Origin: Candidatus Methylomirabilis sp.
GTDB lineage: Bacteria > DYJV01
Length of the DNA: 64,000 bases
Reading direction: 5' to 3'
NCBI GenBank assembly: GCA_020722945.1
Contig: DYJV01000003.1
Coordinates: 1 to 64,000 of the forward strand
The notes below the pieces were generated by a model. It saw only the letters and a list, made by a program, of their open reading frames with translations, searched no databases and had not been told where the DNA came from. Below, in pieces: positions 47,382-56,953 of this stretch. The first letter of the stretch is position 1. Each line of letters opens with the position of its first letter. The position numbers and the translations under genes were made by a program.

Positions 47382-50000
47382 ATGGAACATTACGATTTTA
47401 ACAAAATTGAGAGTAAGTGGTACAAATTTTGGGAAGATAACGGTTTTTTCAAAGGAGATGAGAACTCTCCAAAACCACCCTACTCTATTGTGATACCTCC
47501 ACCTAATGTTACAGGTTCACTACATATGGGGCATGCACTCAACAATACACTTCAAGATGCTCTCTGTCGCTACAAAAGATTAAAAGGCTTCAATGTTCTC
47601 TGGGTCCCCGGGACAGACCATGCTGGCATTGCAACTCAAAATGTTGTTGAGAGAAATCTTGCAAACGACAAAATATCAAGACACGACCTTGGAAGAGATA
47701 AATTTATAGACAAAATCTGGGAGTGGCGGGAAAAGTATGGACACACTATCATAAACCAGCTCAAAAGACTTGGAGCATCGTGCGACTGGGAAAGAGAAAG
47801 ATTTACAATGGATGAAGGCTTATCAAAAGCAGTAAGGGAAGTCTTTGTCAATCTTTATGAACAAGGATTAATCTACAAAGGTGATTACATAATAAATTGG
47901 TGTCCAAGATGTCACACCGCACTCTCTGACCTCGAAGTTGAGATGGATGAAGGGAGCAATGGCTATTTATGGTATATAAAATATCCAATCAAAGATCAAA
48001 CTTCCTCTCTTGTTGTTGCAACTACACGACCAGAGACAATCCTTGGAGATACAGCAGTAGCAGTCAATCCATCTGATGAAAGATACAAAGATCTTGTGGG
48101 TAAAAGCGTTATTTTACCAATAATCAACAGAGAAATTCCAATAATAGCAGACGACTATGTGGAGAAAGATTTTGGAACAGGTGTTGTCAAAATAACTCCA
48201 GCACACGATTTTAACGATTTTATGGTTGCACAGAGGCACAATCTCCCTTCAATCAATGTTATGACAAACGATGCAGTTATGAATGAGAATGCAGATAAGT
48301 TTGAAGGTCTTGATAGATTTGAATGCAGAAAAAAGATTATTGAAGATTTGAAGCATCTTGGAATGATTGATAAAATAGAAGATTACAAACTTGTAGTCGG
48401 ACACTGTTACAGGTGTAAGAGTATTGTTGAACCAAGATTATCAAAACAGTGGTTTGTCAAAATCAAACCACTTGCAGAAAAAGCTATAGATGCAGTAAAA
48501 AAAGGTGAAACAAGAATCATCCCTGAACAGTGGGAGAACAACTATTTTGGCTGGATGGAAAATATCAGGGATTGGTGTATCTCAAGACAGATATGGTGGG
48601 GGCATAGGATACCTGCATGGCTCTGTTCCGATTGTGGGAAATACTCTGTTTCAAAATCAGATATAAAAAAATGTTTACATTGCAATAGCAGTAATATTTC
48701 TCAAGAGGATGATGTCCTCGATACTTGGTTTAGTTCTGCTCTTTGGCCATTTTCCACAATGGGCTGGCCAAACAGAACAAAAGAGCTTGAAGTTTACTAC
48801 CCTACATCAGTTTTGGTGACAGGTTTTGACATACTTTTTTTCTGGGTTGCAAGAATGATGATGATGGGATTATGTTTTATGAAAGATGTCCCTTTTCGCC
48901 ATGTTTATATCCATGCATTAGTTAGGGACGAGAATGGTGAGAAGATGTCTAAATCAAAAGGGAATGTTATCGATCCACTTGTTGTCATAGATAAGTTTGG
49001 GGCTGACTCACTAAGGCTTACGTTATCTGCATTTGCTGCACAAGGTAGGGATATTAAGCTATCAGAGAGTAGAGTAGCTGGTTACAAAAATTTTATAAAC
49101 AAAATATGGAATGCTACAAAGTTTATCCTGATAAATACTCAAGATTACAAAGATACTGAAGTAGCCACCGATAATCTTTCAATTATTGACAAATGGATAC
49201 TCCATTCATTAAAGGAGACTATTACAAATTACGAAGCCTCATTAGAAGAGTATAGATTTAATGATGCTGTTTCAACAATTTATCAATTCGCATGGTATGA
49301 ATTTTGTGATTGGTTTATTGAAGCATCCAAAATAAATTTAAGTAATGATAACTCAAAGTATCCAACACAAAAGACACTGATAAATGTTTTTAAACAAATT
49401 TTACAGATGCTCCACCCATTCACCCCTTTTGTAACAGAAGAGCTATGGCAGAATTTTGATAAATCTTCAATAATGCTCTCAACCTTGCCATCAGCTTCAG
49501 ATCTTGACGATTATCCTGAAGAGTTCAAAAAGATGGAGAAGATAAAACATCTAATCAGCGGCATTAGGAATATCAGGGGGGAGTTGAATATATCTCCATC
49601 CCGTTTCTTAAATTTATACTTCTACTGTGAGGATCAAGAAACAAATAGTTTAATACAGGAGAACAGCAGTTATATCAACAAACTTGCAAATCTCAAATTT
49701 ATAAAGTTTAAAGATGGTGAGCTAACCATCAAAACAATTAAAGATATTGTTGATAAAATTGAAGTTTTTATAGATATCGAAGGTGCAATTGATATAAGTG
49801 AAGAGACCAAAAGATTATCAAAAGAGATTGACAAAACAAGGGATGAGCTTGCAAAACTCGAAAATAAATTAAGAAATGACGATTTTATAGCAAAGGCAAA
49901 ACCTGATATTGTAGAGAAGAGCAAAGAGAAATATAATGAGCTCTCTTTAAAATTAGAGAAAGCCGAACAGAGCCTTTCAAGAATTAAAAATTTAAATTAA
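47382..50000 (+). CDS. valS: Valyl-tRNA synthetase
   Basis: 872 residues. Class I synthetase: HIGH as HMGH (GSLHMGHALNN), KMSKS as EKMSKSKGNV, the CP1 editing domain between them (TRPETILGDTAVAV), and a C-terminal coiled-coil arm from ~800. GGGAG precedes the ATG. Confidence 0.97.
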   Translation: MEHYDFNKIESKWYKFWEDNGFFKGDENSPKPPYSIVIPPPNVTGSLHMGHALNNTLQDALCRYKRLKGFNVLWVPGTDHAGIATQNVVERNLANDKISRHDLGRDKFIDKIWEWREKYGHTIINQLKRLGASCDWERERFTMDEGLSKAVREVFVNLYEQGLIYKGDYIINWCPRCHTALSDLEVEMDEGSNGYLWYIKYPIKDQTSSLVVATTRPETILGDTAVAVNPSDERYKDLVGKSVILPIINREIPIIADDYVEKDFGTGVVKITPAHDFNDFMVAQRHNLPSINVMTNDAVMNENADKFEGLDRFECRKKIIEDLKHLGMIDKIEDYKLVVGHCYRCKSIVEPRLSKQWFVKIKPLAEKAIDAVKKGETRIIPEQWENNYFGWMENIRDWCISRQIWWGHRIPAWLCSDCGKYSVSKSDIKKCLHCNSSNISQEDDVLDTWFSSALWPFSTMGWPNRTKELEVYYPTSVLVTGFDILFFWVARMMMMGLCFMKDVPFRHVYIHALVRDENGEKMSKSKGNVIDPLVVIDKFGADSLRLTLSAFAAQGRDIKLSESRVAGYKNFINKIWNATKFILINTQDYKDTEVATDNLSIIDKWILHSLKETITNYEASLEEYRFNDAVSTIYQFAWYEFCDWFIEASKINLSNDNSKYPTQKTLINVFKQILQMLHPFTPFVTEELWQNFDKSSIMLSTLPSASDLDDYPEEFKKMEKIKHLISGIRNIRGELNISPSRFLNLYFYCEDQETNSLIQENSSYINKLANLKFIKFKDGELTIKTIKDIVDKIEVFIDIEGAIDISEETKRLSKEIDKTRDELAKLENKLRNDDFIAKAKPDIVEKSKEKYNELSLKLEKAEQSLSRIKNLN

Positions 50001-50016
50001 GAGAAAAATTTCAAAG

Positions 50017-50745
50017 ATGTTAAAAATCAAAATTTTTTTTATTATCACTCTTGCTATATTTATATCCTCTTGTATTGGAGTAAAAGAAGTTATCAAATAC
50101 AAAACTTACACCTTCAACGAGTATATCCAGCTCCAATCACTCAAATTCAAACCATTTATAAGTGATGATTCATTTAAAGCCAAAATCAAGCTAACTCTTG
50201 CAAGCGGGAAAAGTTACTCCTTTTACGGAATGATCTACCTTGACAGGAGTGGCAATATCTACAGAATATTTACATATTCACTATTTGGTAAAAATATAAT
50301 CGACATATTTTTTGACAAAGATAAAAACTATGTTACCCTTGAAAAAGAGGAGATACTCTATGTAGTCGAAACAGACAACAAGGTTGATTCTGAAAAAAGT
50401 TTATTTTACTTCCTCAAAAATATCCTTGCAGGGATAAAAGTAGAAAATGCAATTATAGAAAACTCTTGTGTATCTGGATATTTTCAAGATTTTTATGTAA
50501 AGAGCTGTGAAATAGACAACTATAAAAAGATATTTTTCTACAAAAACTCCCAACTTGAAAAATATTTTGAATTTCCAGATGATAAAGAGATGATTTTTGA
50601 GATAGGGAGTGAAAAATTAGAGATAGAGCTAAAAGATAAGATAGAAAATAAAGATTTTGTGAGCAATTTTCTTAATTATACAAAAAATTTTAAGATTGTT
50701 AAGCAGGAGAGCCTAAAAGAACTTGAAGATAGAATATTGAAGTAA
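50017..50745 (+). CDS. Lipoprotein of unknown function (LolB/DUF4292-like)
   Basis: 242 residues. Hydrophobic leader and lipobox ISSC with Cys19. The remainder is rich in beta strands and looks like the lipid-carrier-like fold of LolB or DUF4292 proteins, but the resemblance is weak and rests on strand pattern (FKAKIKLTLASGKSYSFYGMIYLD). Possibly involved in outer-membrane lipoprotein handling. Lies 16 bases after valS and one base before kdsD. Confidence 0.6.
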   Translation: MLKIKIFFIITLAIFISSCIGVKEVIKYKTYTFNEYIQLQSLKFKPFISDDSFKAKIKLTLASGKSYSFYGMIYLDRSGNIYRIFTYSLFGKNIIDIFFDKDKNYVTLEKEEILYVVETDNKVDSEKSLFYFLKNILAGIKVENAIIENSCVSGYFQDFYVKSCEIDNYKKIFFYKNSQLEKYFEFPDDKEMIFEIGSEKLEIELKDKIENKDFVSNFLNYTKNFKIVKQESLKELEDRILK

Positions 50746-50746
50746 A

Positions 50747-51721
50747 ATGGAAAAATCAGACATCATAAATTATGCAAAAAATATCATAAAAACAGAGATA
50801 GAGGCATTATCACCACTTATCGAATCTATCGATGACAATTTTTGCAACATATTGGAAACAATACTTAATTGCAAAGGGAAGATAATACTCACAGGCATTG
50901 GGAAATCTGGATTAGTCTGTCAGAAAATATCTGCCACTTTATCAAGCACAGGGACACCCTCATTCTTCCTTCACCCAGCAGAAGCAATACATGGAGATAT
51001 TGGTGCAGTTGATAAAAAAGATATAGTAATAGCTGTATCATCAAGTGGAGAGACAGAGGAGCTTCTTATAATAATTCCTATTCTAAAAATCTTATCAGAT
51101 AAAGTTATAGCAATTACTTCAAAGAGTGATTCAAGGCTTGCAAAAACTGCTGATTACCTCTTTGTCATACCAGCCTCAAAAGAGGCGTGCCATCTCAATC
51201 TCGCCCCTTCAAGCTCAAGCACAGCCACACTTGTTTTTGGAGATACACTTGCTTTATCTCTATCTTGGTTAAAGGGTTTTAGCTACGAAGATTTTGCACT
51301 TCGACATACAGGTGGGTTGATCGGGAAGAAACTAATCCTCAAAATAGAGGATATTATGCATTCAGGCTCAGATATTCCAAAAGTGAAAGAAGCAACATTG
51401 ATAAAAGATGTTATTATTGAAATGAGCAGCAAACGACTTGGATGTGTGGGAGTATTTGACGATCAAGGTTCTTTTAAGGGTATCATAACAGATGGAGATT
51501 TGAGAAGAGCAATGGAGAAGCATAAAAATATTATCGAGTTAAAAGCAGCAGATATTATGACCATAAATCCAAAAACAATATTTGAAGATGAACGTGCACT
51601 CAACGGTCTAATTTTAATGGAGAAATACTCTATAACCACCCTATTTGTAAAAAATAAAGATGGTGCGATAAATGGTGTGGTTCATCTACACGATCTTCTA
51701 AAATCAGGATTGAAACTTTAA
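50747..51721 (+). CDS. kdsD: Arabinose-5-phosphate isomerase (KdsD/KpsF)
   Basis: 324 residues. N-terminal SIS domain with GIGKSGLVCQKISATLSSTG and SSSGETEE binds the sugar phosphate; two CBS domains follow from about 205. It makes D-arabinose 5-phosphate for Kdo, so the organism probably builds lipopolysaccharide. It is followed directly by tsaD. Confidence 0.92.
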   Translation: MEKSDIINYAKNIIKTEIEALSPLIESIDDNFCNILETILNCKGKIILTGIGKSGLVCQKISATLSSTGTPSFFLHPAEAIHGDIGAVDKKDIVIAVSSSGETEELLIIIPILKILSDKVIAITSKSDSRLAKTADYLFVIPASKEACHLNLAPSSSSTATLVFGDTLALSLSWLKGFSYEDFALRHTGGLIGKKLILKIEDIMHSGSDIPKVKEATLIKDVIIEMSSKRLGCVGVFDDQGSFKGIITDGDLRRAMEKHKNIIELKAADIMTINPKTIFEDERALNGLILMEKYSITTLFVKNKDGAINGVVHLHDLLKSGLKL

Positions 51722-51722
51722 T

Positions 51723-52712
51723 ATGCTTTCACTCGGCATCGAAACATCTTGCGATGAAACCGCTGTTGCAGTTGTTGATAACAACTTTAACATCTTAAGC
51801 AATGAGCTCTACTCTCAAATAAAGGAACATTCAGCATTTGGAGGAGTTGTCCCTGAAATTGCATCAAGGAAACATATAGAGAAAATAGATATCATCGCCA
51901 ATCTATCATTAGAAAAAGCAGGGATCAAAGTAAAAGATATCGATATAATAGCAGTAACAGTCGGTCCAGGTCTGATAGGTTCAATACTTGTAGGGCTCAA
52001 TTTTGCAAAAGGTCTTGCATATGCAACTAAAAAACCTCTATACCCTATTCACCATATAGAGGGACATATATTATCACTTCTTTTCGATAATAATTTAGAT
52101 TTTCCATTTATATCACTTGTTGCTTCAGGGGGACACACTAACCTTTTCTTAGTAAATAGTATAGGGAATTACACACTACTTGGGAAAACTCTCGATGATG
52201 CAGCCGGTGAAGCCTTTGATAAAGTTGCAAAGATGCTTAACCTTGGGTATCCTGGTGGACCTATCATCGAAAAACTCGCATTAAAAGGGAAAAACTGTAT
52301 AAAATTGCCCCAATCATTCATCGTAAAGGAGAACTTAAATTTTAGTTTTAGCGGAATAAAAACCTCTGTTCTTAACTTCATAAAAAACAACAGTTTCAAA
52401 ATTGAAGACCTATGTGCATCATTCCAAAATAGCATTGCAGAAACTTTTATCTTCAAACTTCAGGAAGCATCAAGAATTTTTGGAGTTAAAAACATTGCAT
52501 TAGCAGGCGGGGTTTCCTGTAACTCTTTTATCCGGAATAAAATATCAGAATTTGCAAAGAATACAGGGAAGAAATTATACCTTCCCTCAAAATCCCTCTC
52601 CACAGACAATGCTGCAATGATAGCAGCTGCTGGAATATCAAAGCATTCAAGAGATAGTATCAACTTTCCATTTGACTTTACACTCAATGCAAAATCAAGA
52701 TTAAATATTTGA
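51723..52712 (+). CDS. tsaD: tRNA threonylcarbamoyladenosine synthase subunit TsaD
   Basis: 329 residues. It transfers the threonylcarbamoyl group to A37 of ANN-decoding tRNAs. ASKA-like ATPase fold; metal-binding His111 and His115 in HIEGH; SGGHTNLF and GEAFDKVAKMLNLGYPGG are conserved. ATG right after the kdsD stop. Confidence 0.96.
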   Translation: MLSLGIETSCDETAVAVVDNNFNILSNELYSQIKEHSAFGGVVPEIASRKHIEKIDIIANLSLEKAGIKVKDIDIIAVTVGPGLIGSILVGLNFAKGLAYATKKPLYPIHHIEGHILSLLFDNNLDFPFISLVASGGHTNLFLVNSIGNYTLLGKTLDDAAGEAFDKVAKMLNLGYPGGPIIEKLALKGKNCIKLPQSFIVKENLNFSFSGIKTSVLNFIKNNSFKIEDLCASFQNSIAETFIFKLQEASRIFGVKNIALAGGVSCNSFIRNKISEFAKNTGKKLYLPSKSLSTDNAAMIAAAGISKHSRDSINFPFDFTLNAKSRLNI

Positions 52713-52729
52713 ATATAGAGTAACTTCAA

Positions 52730-53536
52730 ATGGACAAAACAAGATATTTTAAAAGAAGTCTTGGTCAAAACTTTCTTATTGATAACAATATCAAATCTAA
52801 GATAGTTCAAGCTCTTGAAATAAAGAGTGGCAATGAAAATGTAATAGAGGTAGGTCCTGGAAATGGAGCTCTTACAGAAAAGATAGTTTTACTTACAAAT
52901 TCAGTTATACTTGTTGAAAAAGATGACTCACTTATTGATGAGCTTAAAAGTAAATTTCCAAATTTACAAATTATCAATCAAGATTTTCTTGATTGGGAAT
53001 TTCCAAAAGACCTTAAAAATATTAATATCATAGGAAATCTACCTTACAATATTGCCTCTCAGATTATATTTAAAGTATTAAGGAATAGTCAAATATTCAC
53101 TAAAGCTATCTTCATGGTTCAGAAAGAGGTTGCAGAGAGAATTACATCTAAAAATACAAATAAAGATTACTCTCTTCTTTCAGTTATATGCCAAACATTT
53201 TCCAATCCAATAAAATTGTTTAATGTTTCCCCAAACTGTTTCTTCCCCAAACCTAAAGTAACTTCAACAGTTTTAAAGTTTGAGATAAAAAAAGAGGATA
53301 TCCCAGATAACTTTGATCTATTTCTCATCTTTTGTAAATCACTATTTTATACAAAGAGAAAAAAATTACTTAACACATTGAAACAAAATCCATTTTTAAC
53401 TTACAACAGCAAGTTTTTTGAATATTTAGAAGAGAATTTTGATAAAAATATCCGTATTTCAGATATACCAAAAGATGATATTTTAAAAGCTTACAACTAC
53501 TATACAAAAATTATTGATAACCCTATCTCAAAATAA
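52730..53536 (+). CDS. rsmA: 16S rRNA dimethyladenosine transferase
   Basis: 268 residues. Dimethylates A1518 and A1519 of 16S rRNA. SAM motif I EVGPGNGALTEKI and catalytic NLPY (GNLPYNIASQI) are intact, and the N-terminal SLGQNFL matches family starts. Follows tsaD after 17 bases. Confidence 0.95.
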   Translation: MDKTRYFKRSLGQNFLIDNNIKSKIVQALEIKSGNENVIEVGPGNGALTEKIVLLTNSVILVEKDDSLIDELKSKFPNLQIINQDFLDWEFPKDLKNINIIGNLPYNIASQIIFKVLRNSQIFTKAIFMVQKEVAERITSKNTNKDYSLLSVICQTFSNPIKLFNVSPNCFFPKPKVTSTVLKFEIKKEDIPDNFDLFLIFCKSLFYTKRKKLLNTLKQNPFLTYNSKFFEYLEENFDKNIRISDIPKDDILKAYNYYTKIIDNPISK

Positions 53537-53708
53537 TCAAAAAAATATAGTTAAAAAATATCTTTATATAGCTATACCAAAAAGAGTGAATATTAAAATA
53601 ACAAATTAATTACATATAGTTACAAAAATAACAGATATTATACAATTTTAAGTTTTAAAATTTAAATTATAAAGCAAATCTTTTATGTTGAATTTTTGTT
53701 CAAAATTT

Positions 53709-53714
53709 TATAAT
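53709..53714 (+). promoter_or_regulatory. Candidate -10 element immediately before murA
   Basis: TATAAT at 53709-53714 with TTGAAT at 53688-53693, a short 15-base spacer. Transcription would begin about at 53721, two bases before the murA ATG. Confidence 0.35.
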
Positions 53715-53722
53715 GCTTGACT

Positions 53723-54979
53723 ATGGATAAAATAATTATTGAAGGGTGCAGCAGGCTTTTTGGTGAAGTTGAGATAAGTGGCTCCAAAAATGCCGTTCTA
53801 CCTATAATATCAGCATCAATTCTCCTCGATTCACCTATAGTTATAAAGAATGTCCCTTATCTTAGAGATGTAGTTACATTTATGAAGCTTCTTGAAATAC
53901 TTGGTGCTAAAATCAATTACGACAAAAAATCTTTATTCATAGACCCAACTACGATAAACAACTTTGAAGCCCCATACGATCTGGTCAAAACAATGAGGGC
54001 ATCAATTTTAGTTTTAGGACCACTTGCTGCCAAATTTGGCAAAGCCAAAGTCTCTCTTCCCGGAGGTTGTGCTATTGGTGCAAGACCTGTAAATTTTCAC
54101 GTTTCAGCAATGAAGAAGTTTGGTGCTAATGTTGAAATTGAAGATGGCTACATAAATTTAAATTCAAAGAAACTTAATGGCTGTTTCTACTGCTTTGATA
54201 TCCCTTCTGTTACAGGCACCGAAAATGTAATGATGGCTGGAACACTCGCTGACGGGGATACAATCATAGAAAATGCAGCTACAGAACCAGAAGTTACAGA
54301 TCTTGCCAATTTTCTTGTTGCCTCTGGAGCAAAAATTGACGGGATAGGGACAAACAAATTAACTATCAAAGGTGTTACAAAGCTCAAGCCTAAAAAAGAT
54401 TACTCCGTAATAGCTGACAGGATAGAAACTGCTACATTTATGATTGCTTCAGCTATTACAGAAGGGAACATCTTAATTAAAAACTCAAATATAAACCACC
54501 TCGATGCTGTAGTCAACAAACTTAGAGATGTTGGTGTAAAAATAACCAAAGAATCTGATGGCATAAGGGTAGTTGGTCCAGGAGTTATAAAATCTGTCGA
54601 TATTCAAACATCCCCTTACCCCGGTTTCCCAACAGATGTTCAAGCTCAACTTATGGCTCTAATGTGTTTCTCAAAAGGTTTATCAGTAATAAAAGAGACT
54701 ATCTTTGAAAATAGATTTATGCACTCCAACGAATTAATGAGGATGGATGCAGATATACAAATTCAGGGCAATACAGCAATTGTCCGTGGCAAAGAATCAC
54801 TCACCGGAGCCAAAGTGATGGCTTCAGATCTAAGGGCAAGTGCCTCACTTATCCTTGCAGGATTAAGAGCTAAGGGGAAAACTGAAGTTTCGAGGATATA
54901 CCATCTTGATAGGGGGTATGAAAGATTCGATCTCAAATTAGAGAAGCTAAATGCAAAGATAGAGCGTTCAAAAGAGTAA
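53723..54979 (+). CDS. murA: UDP-N-acetylglucosamine 1-carboxyvinyltransferase
   Basis: 418 residues. First committed step of peptidoglycan synthesis. The family start DKIIIEG and the catalytic Cys in GGCAIGARPVNFH are present; a Cys here means normal fosfomycin sensitivity is expected. The ATG at 53723 fits the family N-terminus; no Shine-Dalgarno sequence is seen upstream. The 186 bases before it hold no gene. Confidence 0.95.
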   Translation: MDKIIIEGCSRLFGEVEISGSKNAVLPIISASILLDSPIVIKNVPYLRDVVTFMKLLEILGAKINYDKKSLFIDPTTINNFEAPYDLVKTMRASILVLGPLAAKFGKAKVSLPGGCAIGARPVNFHVSAMKKFGANVEIEDGYINLNSKKLNGCFYCFDIPSVTGTENVMMAGTLADGDTIIENAATEPEVTDLANFLVASGAKIDGIGTNKLTIKGVTKLKPKKDYSVIADRIETATFMIASAITEGNILIKNSNINHLDAVVNKLRDVGVKITKESDGIRVVGPGVIKSVDIQTSPYPGFPTDVQAQLMALMCFSKGLSVIKETIFENRFMHSNELMRMDADIQIQGNTAIVRGKESLTGAKVMASDLRASASLILAGLRAKGKTEVSRIYHLDRGYERFDLKLEKLNAKIERSKE

Positions 54980-55012
54980 CATCTATATACTTTATAACCC
55001 CAGAGGCTTTAA

Positions 55013-56209
55013 ATGCCATACAAAAAGATTGTTGAAAATTCTATCTCATTTCTCCAGCTCAACGATTATGACACTGTATTAGAAACCATCCTTACAGAAA
55101 CCAAGCAATTCCTTAACGCAGATGCAGGGACAATATACATAGCTGAAGATGGTAATTTAATTTTTCAATACACACAAAATGATACATTACAGTTCAAAAG
55201 ATCAGAAGTAAGTGCACTAAAATACTCCAACAAAAAGATCAAGATAGATGATTCATCTATTGCAGGTTATTCCGCTCACTACTTACAAACATTGAATATC
55301 CCTGATGCTTACAACTTAAACCCTGCTCTACCCTTCAAATTTAACAAAAATTTTGATAAAACATCAGGATACAAAACAATTTCTATTCTAACATCCCCAA
55401 TTACAAATTCTGCCAATAAACTTTTAGGTGTTATACAAGTAATAAATAAAAAGGATACTTATGGCAAGATTATCCCATTTTCAGAAGATGATGAGAAGAT
55501 CATAATAAAATATTTTGGAATTCAATCAGGTATTGCTATTCAAAGAGCCAAACTCACATCAGAGATAATATACAGAATGGTAAGAATGGCAGAGCTGCGA
55601 GACCCAAAAGAGACAGGCAGCCATGTCAAAAGAGTAAGTAACTACTCTGCTGTTATTTATAGAAACTTATCAGAACAAATGGGACTTAATCAAAAGGAGA
55701 TTACAAAAAACATAGACATTATAAAATCTGCCTCCCTCCTTCACGATGTAGGTAAAGTAGGTATCCCTGATGCCATTCTAAAAAAGAGTGGGAAACTATC
55801 TGAAGATGAGTATAAATATATGAAAATGCATACTGTTTTTGGAGCTAAATTGTTTGACAATACATCTGAACCATTGGATATTGCTTCTAAAGATATTGCT
55901 CTTAACCATCACGAACGATGGGATGGGAAAGGTTATCCCGGTGATATTGATATAACAAATGCTCAGATCAACGATATCTCCGCTAAACCCAAAAAAGGGG
56001 AGGAAATCCCTTTATTTGCAAGGATAGTAGCAGTTGCTGATGTATTTGATGCACTCACTTCAAATAGATCATATAAAAATTCTTGGACATTTGAAGATTC
56101 TGTAAATGAAATAAATAGAAATTCAGGGACCCAATTTGATCCGCTAATTGTTAGAATTTTTAACGATTCGCTAAGTGAGATAAAAAATATTTTAGAGTAT
56201 TATTTATAA
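55013..56209 (+). CDS. GAF-HD-GYP domain protein (probable c-di-GMP phosphodiesterase)
   Basis: 398 residues, cytoplasmic. Residues 15-180 are a GAF sensor; 185-398 an HD-GYP hydrolase with HD at 244-245, a downstream NHHERWDGKGYPG stretch (HH 299-300, GYP 307-309) and the later VADVFDALTSNR block. All metal-binding and GYP residues are present, so it should split cyclic di-GMP in response to a ligand of the GAF domain. Its last base overlaps the start of the CRP/FNR regulator (TAATG). Confidence 0.88.
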   Translation: MPYKKIVENSISFLQLNDYDTVLETILTETKQFLNADAGTIYIAEDGNLIFQYTQNDTLQFKRSEVSALKYSNKKIKIDDSSIAGYSAHYLQTLNIPDAYNLNPALPFKFNKNFDKTSGYKTISILTSPITNSANKLLGVIQVINKKDTYGKIIPFSEDDEKIIIKYFGIQSGIAIQRAKLTSEIIYRMVRMAELRDPKETGSHVKRVSNYSAVIYRNLSEQMGLNQKEITKNIDIIKSASLLHDVGKVGIPDAILKKSGKLSEDEYKYMKMHTVFGAKLFDNTSEPLDIASKDIALNHHERWDGKGYPGDIDITNAQINDISAKPKKGEEIPLFARIVAVADVFDALTSNRSYKNSWTFEDSVNEINRNSGTQFDPLIVRIFNDSLSEIKNILEYYL

Positions 56210-56901
56210 TGAAAAGTAGTCTAAATATATTAAATTTTTTAAAAAAAGTAATCTTATTCTCAAACTTTTCAGATGATGAGGCACTTCTTATATCAAATAT
56301 CCTAAAAATTATAAAGGTATCAAAAAAAGAGATAATTTTTGAAGATGGTGGAGAAGCATCTGGTTTCTATATTGTTTATAATGGGAAAATCAAAATATTC
56401 AAAACATCTTACGAAGGAAAGGAGCATATTTTACATATTTTTGGTCCTTCCCAGATATTTGGAGAGGTTCCTGTATTTTCAAACAAAAATTTTCCCGCAT
56501 CTGCACTTGCTATTGAAGATTCAGAGCTTTTATTTATACCAAAAGATGATTTTATAAATCTGATTAACAAATATCCAAAGTTAGCATTAAATATGTTGTC
56601 AGTCTTATCTCTAAGGTTACACACTTTTACTAATGTAATTGAAGAGCTTTCATTAAAGGATGTCCCTGCAAGGCTCGCCTCTTACCTCTTACTCGTAAAA
56701 GATAGCAGTAAATCTCAAACTTTCGAGCTTGACATCACCAAAAATCAACTTGCATCTTTACTTGGGACTATTCCTGAAACATTATCAAGAGTATTAAACA
56801 AATTTCTGCAAAGTGGCATTATTGAATATAATGGAAAGAGTATAATTCTAAAAGATATTGAAACAATTGATAATATATCAAAAGGTTTTGAAAAGATATG
56901 A
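56209..56901 (+). CDS. CRP/FNR family transcription regulator
   Basis: 230 residues. N-terminal cyclic-nucleotide-binding-type beta roll (about 20-130), dimer helix, and a winged HTH with ITKNQLASLLGTIPETLSRVLNKF. No N-terminal cysteine cluster as in FNR, so it is not an Fe-S oxygen sensor. The PETLSR recognition helix resembles oxygen- or NO-related regulators of the Dnr/CRP type. Coupled to the HD-GYP gene. Confidence 0.88.
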   Translation: MKSSLNILNFLKKVILFSNFSDDEALLISNILKIIKVSKKEIIFEDGGEASGFYIVYNGKIKIFKTSYEGKEHILHIFGPSQIFGEVPVFSNKNFPASALAIEDSELLFIPKDDFINLINKYPKLALNMLSVLSLRLHTFTNVIEELSLKDVPARLASYLLLVKDSSKSQTFELDITKNQLASLLGTIPETLSRVLNKFLQSGIIEYNGKSIILKDIETIDNISKGFEKI

Positions 56902-56953
56902 TGAAAGGTAATTAACAACAATATTTTTTTCAATACAAGGAGAATTATAATTT

